Under the pieces are notes generated by a model. The model worked only from the letters and a program-made list of their open reading frames with translations. It ran no database searches and was not told where the DNA came from. 64,000 bases of DNA from Chthonomonadia bacterium (lineage in GTDB: Bacteria; Armatimonadota; HRBIN16), in assembly GCA_013314755.1 (NCBI GenBank), contig JABUFA010000004.1:83904-147903 (forward strand), in the 5' to 3' direction. Below are positions 1-7,760 of the stretch, in pieces. The position numbers were made by a program, and so were the translations under genes. Numbering within the stretch: the first letter of the stretch is position 1; the number at the start of each line of letters is the position of its first letter.

Positions 1-154
1 TTTCCATCTGCACCACCCAGTAGGCATTGAGCGGCACCAGCAGCGTGCCCAATAGCAAAGACCGCCAGGTGATCGCCCGGGCTGTCCATCGCACCGCCTC
101 GCCCTGCAGGGTCTGCTGTATTTTTGCCTCCTCGACGGTTGGAACGCTCGCCAA
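1..154 (-). CDS. N-terminus of a polytopic membrane protein (DUF6785-like), truncated by the window edge
   Basis: Only about 51 codons are present. The reading frame starts at a TTG at 154-152, with a GGAGG ribosome site about eight bases upstream. The peptide has a short acidic N-terminus followed by a tryptophan- and leucine-rich first membrane segment containing LLLGTLLVPLNAYWVVQME. That segment resembles the N-terminus of large OPT-like membrane proteins (DUF6784/6785 families) common in Armatimonadota and Planctomycetes. The family call is from memory of that motif and is tentative. The gene is divergent from the GH42 gene, and about 120 bp between them must hold both promoters; I could not pick out clear boxes. 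Confidence 0.5.
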   Translation of the reverse strand, partial: MASVPTVEEAKIQQTLQGEAVRWTARAITWRSLLLGTLLVPLNAYWVVQME

Positions 155-277
155 AAGCAAACCTCCGCACTGGTGTCTATACCCATAATTCGCCCTGCCA
201 CCCCCAAAACCTTCGGCAGGATGTTGACGGCGATGGCGCGAAAACCCCTTCTGGAAATCCGTGTGAAGGAGAGGCAG

Positions 278-2245
278 ATGCGCGTTGGTGTGGACTATTA
301 CCCCGAACACTGGGACGAAGAGCGATGGCCCGTTGACGCCCGGTTGATGCGCGAAGCAGGCATCAGCGTGGTGCGTCTGGCAGAGTTTTCGTGGTGCAAA
401 CTGGAACCGCAAGAAGGCAAATACGATTTCAGCTGGCTGGATCGTGCACTGGATGTTCTGCATCGGGAGGGCATTCAGGCGATACTGGGCACACCCACCG
501 CCACGCCGCCCGCGTGGCTTCATCAGCGTTATGATATCTATCCCCGCGATGCCAGACGCTACCCGCTGGGCTTCGGCACCAGGCTACAGCGATGCCTCAA
601 CCATCCCGTGATGCGCCGCTACTCGCGCCTGATTACCGAAGCGATGGTCAGCCACTACGCCCAGCACCCCGCCGTCATCGGCTGGCAGACGGATAACGAG
701 TTTGAAGCCAACCTGTGCTACTGTGACGTGTGCGCCGACCTGTTCCGCCAGTGGCTTCAGCGCAAATACGGCTCGCTGGAGGCATTGAACAAGGCATGGG
801 GAACCATCTTCTGGAGTCAGGAATACTCCAACTGGAGCCAGATCCCCCTACCCTGGGTTGCGCGATGCGGGCAGGCGCATAACCCCTCCCTGTGGCTGGA
901 GTACCGACGCTTCGCCTCCGAATCCACCGTCAGCTTCCAGCGGGAGCAGGTAGAGATTATCCGTCGCCTCGCACCGCATCACTTCATCACGCATAACCTC
1001 ATGGGCTTGCATGATAGCGTGGACTACTTCGCGCTGGCGCAGGACCTGGACTTCGTCTCATGGGACAACTACCCGGGCGGCAACTGGAAGGAGGCAGGGC
1101 ACGCTGACCTGGCGCACGACGTGATGCGCGGCATCAAGGGCAAAAACTTCTGGGTGATGGAGGAACAGAGCGGTATCCCGGGCTGGGACCGCATCGGACG
1201 TCGCCCCGCGCCGGGGCAGATTCGCGCCTGGGCATGGCAGGCGGTTGCACATGGCGCGGACGCGGTGGTCTTCTTCCGATGGCGATCCTGCCTGTATGGA
1301 ACGGAGCAGTACTGGCACGGCATCCTGAACCATGACGGCATCCCCCGCCGGCGATACCGCGAAGTATCACGCTTCGGCGAGGAGATGGCGCGGCTGAGCG
1401 GGGAACTGGACGGCACAACCGTCAGGAACCAGGTAGCCATTCTGAATTCGTATGAACAGAACTGGGCGTTGCAGATACAGCCGCAGGTAGACGGGCTGAG
1501 ATGGTGGGACCAGGTGCGCCGTTACTACTACTCCCTGCGCCGGCTGGGCGTGGGCGTGGACATTGTGCCCATTGACGCCGACCTGAGCGGTTATCGCCTG
1601 GTGATTGCGCCGAGCTGGTATCTGATGACCGAAGAGGATGCCGAGCGGTTCAGGGGATACGTCCAGCGTGGCGGCATTCTGGTCATCAACCCGCGCACCG
1701 GTGTGAAGAACGCGCTGAACGTCTGCCGGACAGAACCTCTGCCCGCCCTGCTGAGCGAGATAGCTGGCGTGGAGATAGACGATTACGACCCGCTGGGCAA
1801 TGACGGAAACCGAGTGCGTTTGCAGTCGGGCGAGGAGTTCGCCACTTCCGTGTGGGCGGATGCGCTGATACTGAAAGGGGCGGAGCAAGTAGCCGAGTAC
1901 ACCCATTCCATCTTCGCCGGCGAACCAGCCATTGCCCGCCACCGCTTTGGAGATGGCACGGTGTACACCTTCGGCACGTATGGCGAGCCTGCGCTGTATG
2001 ATACCCTGCTGGAGCGTATGCTGAACGAAGCGGGAGTGGAACGCCTGCGGGACGTGCCCCCCGATGTGGACGCCTGCTGGAGAGAGGGAGAGCGTGCACG
2101 CTATCTGATACTGGTCAACCTGAGCGGCGAGGAGCGCGTCGTGCCCGTGCCGGGGGGAGCATCGCCTGTGCTGGGCAACGCACCGCAGGCTGGTCAGGCG
2201 CACCTGCCGCCGTATGAAGTGGGCATCTATCGGGTGGAGCGGTAA
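278..2245 (+). CDS. Beta-galactosidase, glycoside hydrolase family 42
   Basis: This 655-residue protein lacks a signal peptide and is predicted to hydrolyse terminal beta-galactosides in the cytoplasm. It opens with the GH42 signature GVDYYPEHWDEERW. The acid/base glutamate is E141 in QTDNEF and the nucleophile is E295 in FWVMEEQSG, so both catalytic residues are present. The TIM barrel (about 1-380) is followed by a trimerisation domain (about 390-600) and a short beta C-domain, as expected for the family. The ATG at 278 is preferred over upstream ATGs because it has GAAGGAGAGG just before it and starts at the conserved motif. The next gene begins directly after the stop codon, so the two are coupled. 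Confidence 0.95.
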   Translation: MRVGVDYYPEHWDEERWPVDARLMREAGISVVRLAEFSWCKLEPQEGKYDFSWLDRALDVLHREGIQAILGTPTATPPAWLHQRYDIYPRDARRYPLGFGTRLQRCLNHPVMRRYSRLITEAMVSHYAQHPAVIGWQTDNEFEANLCYCDVCADLFRQWLQRKYGSLEALNKAWGTIFWSQEYSNWSQIPLPWVARCGQAHNPSLWLEYRRFASESTVSFQREQVEIIRRLAPHHFITHNLMGLHDSVDYFALAQDLDFVSWDNYPGGNWKEAGHADLAHDVMRGIKGKNFWVMEEQSGIPGWDRIGRRPAPGQIRAWAWQAVAHGADAVVFFRWRSCLYGTEQYWHGILNHDGIPRRRYREVSRFGEEMARLSGELDGTTVRNQVAILNSYEQNWALQIQPQVDGLRWWDQVRRYYYSLRRLGVGVDIVPIDADLSGYRLVIAPSWYLMTEEDAERFRGYVQRGGILVINPRTGVKNALNVCRTEPLPALLSEIAGVEIDDYDPLGNDGNRVRLQSGEEFATSVWADALILKGAEQVAEYTHSIFAGEPAIARHRFGDGTVYTFGTYGEPALYDTLLERMLNEAGVERLRDVPPDVDACWREGERARYLILVNLSGEERVVPVPGGASPVLGNAPQAGQAHLPPYEVGIYRVER

Positions 2246-3007
2246 ATGGGCTGTGACGTGCTGAAAGGCAAAGTGGTGCTGGTGACGGGGGCATCGCGCG
2301 GCATCGGGCGGGCGTGTGCGCTCGCGCTTGCCGAATGGGGTGCGACGGTTGCCGTGCATTATCGTTCCCATGAAAAGGAGGCTTATGAGATGCTGGCAAC
2401 CCTGCCCGGCGAAGGGCACTTTCTCCTGCGGGGCGATGTCTCCGATGCTGAGGTGTGTCGCCAGTTGGTAGACGAGACGATACATCGCACGGGACGGCTG
2501 GACATTCTGGTGAATAACGCGGGCATCTACGAGCCGCTTCCCTTCAGCGAGCCCGACTACAACCGCTGGCAGGACGCCTGGCAGAGGATGTTTGCCGTCA
2601 ACTTTTTCAGTGCGGTAAACCTGAGCTACCATGCGGTGGCGGTCATGCGCCGGCAGGGGAACGGGAAGATTATCTTCATCGCCTCGCGGGCAGGCATCCG
2701 CGGAGAGGCGAACCACAGCCACTACGCCGCCTCCAAAGGGGCGATGGTGGTGCTGGCGCGAAGCATGGCGGTGGAGCTGGCACGCGAGAACATTCAGGTG
2801 TACGCGGTTGCTCCCGGCTGGGTAGCCACCGATATGGCAGCGGAGCCGTTGAAACAGCGTGGAGACAGCATCGTGGCGCAAATCCCGGTGGGGCGCGTGG
2901 CAGACCCCATGGACGTGGGCAAAGCCGTTCGCTTCCTCGCCTCCCCAGACGCCGACTACCTGACGGGCATCACTCTGGACGTAAACGGAGGTTCCTACAT
3001 CCGCTGA
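2246..3007 (+). CDS. SDR family oxidoreductase, FabG-like
   Basis: This is a classical short-chain dehydrogenase/reductase of 253 residues, the usual family length. It has the Rossmann motif VTGASRGIG near the N-terminus, NNAG after strand 4, the catalytic serine in FIASRAG and the YxxxK pair in HYAASKGA. The C-terminal LTGITLDVNGGSYI is typical of FabG and of sugar or 3-oxoacyl reductases. The start codon abuts the GH42 stop codon, and the gene overlaps the following MoxR gene at TGATG. The substrate cannot be read from the sequence. Coupling to a beta-galactosidase makes a sugar or sugar-acid substrate possible, but a 3-oxoacyl-ACP reductase is equally compatible. Confidence 0.9.
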   Translation: MGCDVLKGKVVLVTGASRGIGRACALALAEWGATVAVHYRSHEKEAYEMLATLPGEGHFLLRGDVSDAEVCRQLVDETIHRTGRLDILVNNAGIYEPLPFSEPDYNRWQDAWQRMFAVNFFSAVNLSYHAVAVMRRQGNGKIIFIASRAGIRGEANHSHYAASKGAMVVLARSMAVELARENIQVYAVAPGWVATDMAAEPLKQRGDSIVAQIPVGRVADPMDVGKAVRFLASPDADYLTGITLDVNGGSYIR

Positions 3008-4032
3008 TGGATTTGCAGGAGCAGGTTGTACGTTTTCGCGACATCATGCAGGCTCTGCGCGAGCAGATTGGGCGTGTCATCGTGGGACACGAGGAGGTGG
3101 TGGAGGGCACGCTGTTGTGTGTGTTCGCCGGCGGACACGCTCTGCTGGAGGGCGTGCCGGGGCTGGGCAAAACCCTGCTGGTGCGCACGCTAGGGCAGGT
3201 GTTATCCCTGCGTTTCTCGCGCATTCAGTTCACTCCCGACCTGATGCCGGCGGACATCACCGGAACCAACTTGCTGGCGGAAGACGAGAGCGGGCATCGC
3301 CGCTTCCAGTTCCAGCCGGGTCCGGTGTTCGCTAACATCGTGCTGGCGGACGAGATTAACCGCGCCACCCCCAAAACGCAATCTGCCATGCTGGAGGCGA
3401 TGCAGGAGCACGCGGTCACAGTGGCTGGTGTGCGCTACGACCTGCCAGAACCCTTCTTCGTGCTCGCCACGCAGAACCCGATTGAGATGGAGGGAACCTA
3501 TCCCCTGCCCGAGGCGCAGTTAGACCGCTTCATGTTCAAACTGCTGGTGGGGTCGCCCTCGGTGGAGCAGTTGAACGCCATCATTGACCGAACAACGGGC
3601 GCAGAAGTGCCCCAGGCGGATGTGGTTGCGGACGGCGAGACGGTGCTGTGGATGCAGAGGCTGGCGCGGCAGGTGCCGCTGGCGGAGCCGGTGCGCGAGT
3701 TCGCCTCCCAGCTGGTGCACTTCACCCACCCCGACGTCGGCGACGCCCCCGAGATGGTGAGGCGATATGTACGCTTCGGCTCCAGCCCGCGCGGTGCTCA
3801 GGCGCTGGTGCAGACGGCAAAGGTGCGTGCCCTCAGCGAGGGGCGCTATAACGTGGCGATAGAGGATATTGAAGCCGTCGCCTATCCCGCCCTGCGCCAT
3901 CGCATCCTGCTGAACTTCGAGGCGGAAGCACAGGGAATCACCCCCGAACAGGTGATAGACGCTGTACTGGAGCACGTCCGCCAGCGCAGTGAAGTGCGCC
4001 TGCCTCTGGTGCCTGAAGGCACATCGCAGTAG
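3007..4032 (+). CDS. MoxR family AAA+ ATPase
   Basis: This 341-residue AAA+ ATPase of the MoxR branch has Walker A GVPGLGKT at 49-56, Walker B IVLADEIN at 111-118, sensor 1 in LATQNPIE, and the MoxR signature EGTYPLPEAQLDRF. Family members act as chaperones in maturation of protein complexes and usually sit beside DUF58 and VWA-domain genes. Here those partners are absent; the neighbours are an SDR gene with a one-base overlap and a rhomboid protease gene. The start ATG overlaps the SDR stop codon. The client is therefore unknown. Confidence 0.93.
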   Translation: MDLQEQVVRFRDIMQALREQIGRVIVGHEEVVEGTLLCVFAGGHALLEGVPGLGKTLLVRTLGQVLSLRFSRIQFTPDLMPADITGTNLLAEDESGHRRFQFQPGPVFANIVLADEINRATPKTQSAMLEAMQEHAVTVAGVRYDLPEPFFVLATQNPIEMEGTYPLPEAQLDRFMFKLLVGSPSVEQLNAIIDRTTGAEVPQADVVADGETVLWMQRLARQVPLAEPVREFASQLVHFTHPDVGDAPEMVRRYVRFGSSPRGAQALVQTAKVRALSEGRYNVAIEDIEAVAYPALRHRILLNFEAEAQGITPEQVIDAVLEHVRQRSEVRLPLVPEGTSQ

Positions 4033-4059
4033 CCGAATCGTGAGCCGGAGCATCTCCGG

Positions 4060-5220
4060 GTGAACAGAAGGATGAACATATCCTGGCGCCGCTTTCCTCT
4101 GATAACCACTGCAATATGCCTGCTGATGGCGGCGGGCTATCTGTTGTGGCAGGGAGAGATGTCGTTGCGGTCGCTGTACCTTGTGCCCCAGCGGTTCGCC
4201 TTCTGGTCGCCATTCACTTCCTGTTTTCTGCACGTCTCCGCAGCGCATCTGGTGGGAAATCTGTTGTGGCTGATTGTCTTCGGCACGATGGTTGAGCGAG
4301 CGGTCAGACGCGCCGAGTATCTGCTGGTGCTGGTCGCTGGAGGCACGGTCGCCTCGTTGACGCAGGCGTGGGTGATACTGACCTTCCAACCCGACCGTGC
4401 CGGTGTGCCCATTATGGGCGCATCGGGGATGGTGGCGGCAGTTATCGGTGCGTTCGCGGTGCGCTTTTTCGCGGAGAACGTGCAGGTCTGGAAGGTATCC
4501 ATGCCCAGCCTGTTGCCCGTCGCGCTGTGGTTGATTGCCCAGCTGGCAGGCGCGATGCGCACGCTGATAGAGGGCGGAGGAACGGTCGGCTACTGGGGGC
4601 ATCTGGGAGGTTTCATCACCGGGCTTGTGCTGGCTCTGTCTCTGCGCATGACGCGCGCGGGCGCACGCAGTTATCTGCTCCAGCAGATGACAACGGCGCA
4701 GAGGCAGGGCGACCTGTTGCAGGCATTGCGCATCGCGCAGGGATGGTGCGAGCTGGAACCCGGCTCGGTACAGGCGGCGCTGACCGCGGCACGGATCGCG
4801 CACACCGTCGGCGAGGAAAGCCTGTCTGCCAAGTACTATCAGCAGGCGTTAGCGCTGTGCGATGCCCAGGATGAGACAAAGACGGGGGTGGATACCTTTC
4901 TGGAAGCGCGTCAGCACGCCGTGCCGCTGCCGCCCGAGGTGTGTTTGAGGTGGTCACTGCGGGCGGAACAGGCGGGTTACTGGCAGGAGGCGCTGGAGGC
5001 TTTACAGAACCTTGCCGATACGGCGCAGGGTACGCCCGAAGGGGAGAACGCGCTCCTGCAGAGCGCGCGCATCACCCTGCAGTATTTGAATCAACCCCTG
5101 CAGGCGGTTGCTCTTCTGGAGCGGTTTCTGAAGCAGCATCCGAACAGCCCCCTCACCGCGTATGCTCTTGACCTGCTCCGCCAGGCAAAAAGCGAGGCAG
5201 GACGGAAAGGGAACAGATAA
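4060..5220 (+). CDS. Rhomboid family intramembrane serine protease with C-terminal TPR region
   Basis: The 386-residue protein has an N-terminal six-helix rhomboid domain (about 12-208) and a soluble helical C-terminus (about 215-386) with TPR-like repeats. The catalytic dyad is intact: S122 in GASG and H181 in GYWGHLGG. HVSAAHLVGNLLWL matches the conserved HxxxxHxxxN-type segment of helix 2. Rhomboids cleave membrane substrates within the bilayer; the TPR part probably recruits partners. The GTG at 4060 follows GGAG at a nine-base spacing; an in-frame ATG twelve bases further is an alternative. It is the last gene of the leftmost plus-strand run and ends at a strong hairpin. Confidence 0.88.
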   Translation: MNRRMNISWRRFPLITTAICLLMAAGYLLWQGEMSLRSLYLVPQRFAFWSPFTSCFLHVSAAHLVGNLLWLIVFGTMVERAVRRAEYLLVLVAGGTVASLTQAWVILTFQPDRAGVPIMGASGMVAAVIGAFAVRFFAENVQVWKVSMPSLLPVALWLIAQLAGAMRTLIEGGGTVGYWGHLGGFITGLVLALSLRMTRAGARSYLLQQMTTAQRQGDLLQALRIAQGWCELEPGSVQAALTAARIAHTVGEESLSAKYYQQALALCDAQDETKTGVDTFLEARQHAVPLPPEVCLRWSLRAEQAGYWQEALEALQNLADTAQGTPEGENALLQSARITLQYLNQPLQAVALLERFLKQHPNSPLTAYALDLLRQAKSEAGRKGNR

Positions 5221-5223
5221 CGA

Positions 5224-5249
5224 TAAGGGCGGGGTATCCCCCGCCCTTA
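5224..5249. terminator. Bidirectional terminator hairpin between convergent genes
   Basis: An 11-bp perfect GC-rich stem (5224-5234 with 5239-5249) closes a four-base loop. It lies between the rhomboid gene and the convergent dockerin-like gene, so it can serve both strands. No long T-run follows. Confidence 0.7.
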
Positions 5250-5257
5250 CCCGGATA

Positions 5258-6412
5258 TCAGTCTCCAATCTCCCCGAAGCTCTGGACAAGGATGCCGAAG
5301 TCGAAGAGGGTTACTTCGTTATCTCCGTCCAGGTCTCCCGAGACGAGGAAAAAGTCTTCCACCACGGGCTCTGCAGGCGAAGAAGCCATCACCGACTTAG
5401 CGCGAACCAGATAGGGCGGTCCCATCACCACGCGCACGTCATGTGTCACATCAGGGGTAAGAGGCAGAGTGAACATGCGCACTCCATCCCCTACCAGCTC
5501 CAGAGGCACGGTGACAGGGTGACCGTCAATCTGCAGTTTGGCTTCGGTCATGTCCACGCCGGCGTTGTTGGACACCTGTCCCACGAAGTTGTAACTGCCC
5601 TGCACGCTGATGGAGAAGTTGCCGAGCGGGCTTCCACCGAACCAGTAGTTTCCCGTACCCTGCCTCCAGACGTTATCGCTCGTGCCGATGAAATACCGCT
5701 CCATGTGTAACCTGTTGCCCACGTCGTTCCAGAACGCGCCTGCGCCCAGCGGATACAGAGCCGTTATCTCCAGCCCACCCCCATCGTTGCGCAAGCCGAG
5801 CGAGTTGGCACCGTTGGCGAGGAACAGGGCAGGAACGTTTGTGCCGGTGAATACCAATTGCACCAGCAGGTCGTGCGAATACTGCCTGCCCTGTGCATCG
5901 GTTCCCGCGTTGTACACCACCCCGCCCATGTCCAGCGTCAGAACGTATGTACCGTCTGCGGGGATGGTTCCGGTGAAAGTAGCGATGACGGGGAAACCGC
6001 CGGCAACAGGGTCATCCCCAATGTAGCCGGAGAGGCAACCGTACACGGTGACGGAGGCATTGACCGTACTTCCAGCTGCACCGCCCGCAACGTACAGGAT
6101 TTGCAGAGCGTCCAGGCGCGCCGGTCCCAGCAGGGGAATCTGCTCACGGAAGACCTCGCCGCTGGCGGGTCCGAGCACCCAGTAGGCCCCATCGTAGGCG
6201 AGCTGTGCGAGTGAAGTTGCGTCATACAGCATCAGTGTCGGTCCCTGAAGAGGCGTCTGTGGGCGCAGGTTATCAGCCGGCAGTCGTACCTGTTTGACTG
6301 CTCCCAGCAGTGCAGGGTGCACAGGTCTGATGCGCGGGAGAGACTGTGCCTCACACCAGTTCACCAGCAGGAGCAAGCTGAGTGCCGTCATGGCAACCAC
6401 AAAAGGTTTCAT
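5258..6412 (-). CDS. Secreted protein with C-terminal dockerin-like calcium repeat
   Basis: The 384-residue product begins with a clear signal peptide (MKPFVVAMTALSLLLLVNW, then CEAQS). Its body is beta-rich with no family I recognise; it includes phrases such as NDVGNRLHMERYFIGTSDN typical of jelly-roll or PEP-CTERM-like secreted proteins. The C-terminus, GDLDGDNEVTLFDFGILVQS, is a dockerin type I calcium-binding repeat; only one copy is visible, so true cohesin binding is uncertain. The ATG at 6412 is chosen over upstream starts because AAGGAGG precedes it and the signal peptide follows directly. A promoter at 6432-6460 fits this start. The gene stands alone and converges on the rhomboid gene. 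Confidence 0.8.
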   Translation of the reverse strand: MKPFVVAMTALSLLLLVNWCEAQSLPRIRPVHPALLGAVKQVRLPADNLRPQTPLQGPTLMLYDATSLAQLAYDGAYWVLGPASGEVFREQIPLLGPARLDALQILYVAGGAAGSTVNASVTVYGCLSGYIGDDPVAGGFPVIATFTGTIPADGTYVLTLDMGGVVYNAGTDAQGRQYSHDLLVQLVFTGTNVPALFLANGANSLGLRNDGGGLEITALYPLGAGAFWNDVGNRLHMERYFIGTSDNVWRQGTGNYWFGGSPLGNFSISVQGSYNFVGQVSNNAGVDMTEAKLQIDGHPVTVPLELVGDGVRMFTLPLTPDVTHDVRVVMGPPYLVRAKSVMASSPAEPVVEDFFLVSGDLDGDNEVTLFDFGILVQSFGEIGD

Positions 6413-6431
6413 CGCGAATCCCTCCTTCAGG

Positions 6432-6460
6432 AATATAATTGGTAAGGCTATTCTACGCAA
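6432..6460 (-). promoter_or_regulatory. Sigma-70-type promoter of the dockerin-like gene
   Basis: On the minus strand TTGCGT (6460-6455) and TATATT (6437-6432) are separated by 17 bases and lie about 20 bases upstream of the ATG. The elements are back to back with the rpmB promoter. Confidence 0.6.
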
Positions 6461-6483
6461 TTTGCGGAAAATACGCAATAGAT

Positions 6484-6513
6484 TTGCGCGGGGCAGGTAG
6501 CGTCTGGTATAAT
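6484..6513 (+). promoter_or_regulatory. Sigma-70-type promoter of rpmB
   Basis: TTGCGC at 6484-6489 and a perfect TATAAT at 6508-6513 are 18 bases apart. The start codon of rpmB lies 33 bases after the -10 box. Confidence 0.75.
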
Positions 6514-6546
6514 AGCCTGCGGTTACCATGTGGAGGTTTTTCGGCA

Positions 6547-6762
6547 ATGGCTCATGTGTGTGAAATCTGCGGCAAAGGGGTTCAGCACGGACAGAACATC
6601 CGGCACGTGCACTCGGGCGCATGGGCACTGCGCGCGCCCCGTACCAAACGGGTATGGTACCCAAACCTTCAACCGGTGCGTGCGGTGATTAACGGTAGCG
6701 TGCGCCGAATTAAGGTATGTACTCGCTGTCTGAAAGCGGGCAAAGTGAAACGTGCACTGTAA
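6547..6762 (+). CDS. rpmB: 50S ribosomal protein L28 (zinc-binding form)
   Basis: This 71-residue protein matches bacterial L28 over its full length, with GAWALRAPRTKRVWYPNLQ and NGSVRRIKVCTRCLKAGKV. It keeps four cysteines (C5, C8, C58, C61), so it is the C+ form that binds zinc. It is a structural component of the large ribosomal subunit. The ATG at 6547 has TGGAGG nine bases upstream; longer in-frame starts would run through the promoter. The gene is monocistronic, with its own promoter and a hairpin downstream. Confidence 0.97.
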   Translation: MAHVCEICGKGVQHGQNIRHVHSGAWALRAPRTKRVWYPNLQPVRAVINGSVRRIKVCTRCLKAGKVKRAL

Positions 6763-6795
6763 AAGTAGTGCCCCTGCACTTCTGGACATTGGAAA

Positions 6796-6821
6796 GCGTC
6801 CCCGCCGGTCGGCGGGGACGC
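6796..6821. terminator. Hairpin terminator between convergent rpmB and hsp20
   Basis: An 11-bp perfect stem (6796-6806 with 6811-6821) with loop GGTC lies between the ends of two convergent genes. There is no clear T-run. Confidence 0.6.
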
Positions 6822-6850
6822 CTGCATCTGGAGGATGATGAGGGGGCAGG

Positions 6851-7351
6851 TTATTCGACCTGAACCTTCACCGCCTTCGCCTTCGCGGATTCGACTTTGG
6901 GCAACCGCACCTCCAGGACGCCGTTGCGCAGGGTGGCTTTCACCTTGTTCGGGTTAATCTCGACCGGCAGGTCGTAGCGTGCCTCGAATGTGCCGTGCCC
7001 GCCCCACGCGCTGCGGTAGTGCACCGTCACGTTCTCATCGCTGATGAGCGGCTTGCGTTCGCCACGGATAATCAGCGTGTCGGGCGTCGCTTCCACGTGG
7101 ATGTCCTTCATCTCCACGCCCGGCAGGGTGGCGAACACAATCAGCTCATCGCCCGTCTCGTAGATGTCCACCGCCGGCTCGAAGCCCACTTCGATGTCGG
7201 TGCTCCAGCGGGTCAGCGGGCTGAACGGGAACAACCGGTCGAACCAGCGATCCATCTCACGGTGCAAGCGCTCCATCTCCGCGAACGGGTCCCAGCGGCG
7301 GATGCCACCATTGGTCTCACGGCGAGCGAGCGTCAGTTCACGGCGTGCCAT
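6851..7351 (-). CDS. Small heat shock protein, Hsp20/alpha-crystallin family
   Basis: The 166-residue product has a short N-terminal arm (DPFAEMERLHREMDRWFDRL), an alpha-crystallin domain from about residue 55 (EPAVDIYETGDELIVFATLP) and the C-terminal signature LRNGVLEVRLPK. It is an ATP-independent holdase that binds unfolding proteins during heat stress. The ATG at 7351 is preferred because AAGGAGG lies eight bases upstream; two further in-frame starts lie 6-9 bases earlier, too close to that site. A HAIR-like inverted repeat upstream suggests HspR control. Confidence 0.95.
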   Translation of the reverse strand: MARRELTLARRETNGGIRRWDPFAEMERLHREMDRWFDRLFPFSPLTRWSTDIEVGFEPAVDIYETGDELIVFATLPGVEMKDIHVEATPDTLIIRGERKPLISDENVTVHYRSAWGGHGTFEARYDLPVEINPNKVKATLRNGVLEVRLPKVESAKAKAVKVQVE

Positions 7352-7392
7352 ACTCATCACCTCCTTGACTTATGTGTATATCAGGCAATTTA

Positions 7393-7413
7393 CTTGAGTG
7401 TTTTCCGCTCAAA
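7393..7413. promoter_or_regulatory. HAIR-like operator (HspR-type inverted repeat) upstream of hsp20
   Basis: CTTGAGT is followed after seven bases by GCTCAAA. This matches the HspR recognition element CTTGAGT-N7-ACTCAAG in the whole first half and in five of seven bases of the second. A TATATT/TATTAT-like -10 on the minus strand lies just upstream of it (about 7420-7430), so the repeat would sit at the transcription start, as expected for a repressor site. No hspR gene lies in this window. Confidence 0.55.
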
Positions 7414-7540
7414 TCCACCTATAATATACCACAGATTTTTGCAAGATGCAAGGGGGCGAAAGAAAAATCGATAGGAGTATGCTGTTAAGGTGCGTTTGCA
7501 AAGAGACCCAGCCCGTTTGTCTATGGTAAGGATGTTATTT

Positions 7541-7571
7541 TGTCATGCTGAGCCATAGCGAAGCATCTCGT
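7541..7571 (-). repeat. Interspersed repeat, copy 1 (ACGAGATGCTTC family)
   Basis: Read on the minus strand this copy starts ACGAGATGCTTCGCTATGGC and ends with CATGACA. Two further copies lie in tandem at 50371-50437 in the opposite orientation. All copies lie outside genes. Confidence 0.6.
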
Positions 7572-7617
7572 TGTCAAGGGGAAAAAGCATTCCTGCGGAG
7601 GCTGACCTTTTTGGAGT

Positions 7618-7635
7618 GCTGAAGCTTGCTTCAGC
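7618..7635. repeat. Palindromic repeat GCTGAAGC-TT-GCTTCAGC
   Basis: A perfect inverted repeat with 8-bp arms. The same arms recur at 25472-25490 with a three-base loop, so this is part of a dispersed palindromic family rather than a gene-specific terminator. Confidence 0.6.
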
Positions 7636-7701
7636 GAGGCTAACCTGCATGTTACCTGCGAATTCGGAGCGCCGGGAGCAGGAAGATAATGCCGTCTACC
7701 C

Positions 7702-7727
7702 TTGACTTTTTTTTCGAGTGGTATACT
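7702..7727 (+). promoter_or_regulatory. Putative promoter of the secreted orphan gene
   Basis: TTGACT at 7702-7707 and an extended -10 TGGTATACT (core 7722-7727) precede the start codon by 33 bases. The 14-base spacer is short, so the -10 with its TG extension is the more reliable part. Confidence 0.5.
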
Positions 7728-7760
7728 GCAAGCAAGAATACGGGGAAAGGAGGAAACACC

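Larger units (their letters stand above)
7414..7701. other. Intergenic region with interspersed repeats
   Basis: The gap between hsp20 and the next gene carries a copy of a GATGCTTCGCT-type repeat (7541-7571) and a perfect 8-bp hairpin GCTGAAGC-TT-GCTTCAGC (7618-7635). I see no coding potential here. Confidence 0.6.

Noticed and set aside
173..277. Upstream ATG at 173 as the start of the GH42 gene
   Set aside because: The added 35 residues are not part of the family, and the ATG at 278 has the ribosome site and begins the conserved motif.
1367..2881. A 504-codon open frame on the minus strand opposite the GH42 and SDR genes
   Set aside because: It has no recognisable domain, spans two well-supported genes on the other strand and shows the composition of a GC-rich antisense shadow.
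3520..4803. A 427-codon minus-strand open frame opposite moxR and the rhomboid gene
   Set aside because: It crosses the boundary of two genes with intact catalytic motifs and is rich in Gln, Arg and His as expected for an antisense frame.
7393..7413. CIRCE element for HrcA control of hsp20
   Set aside because: CIRCE is TTAGCACTC-N9-GAGTGCTAA; the arms and spacing here fit the HAIR element much better.
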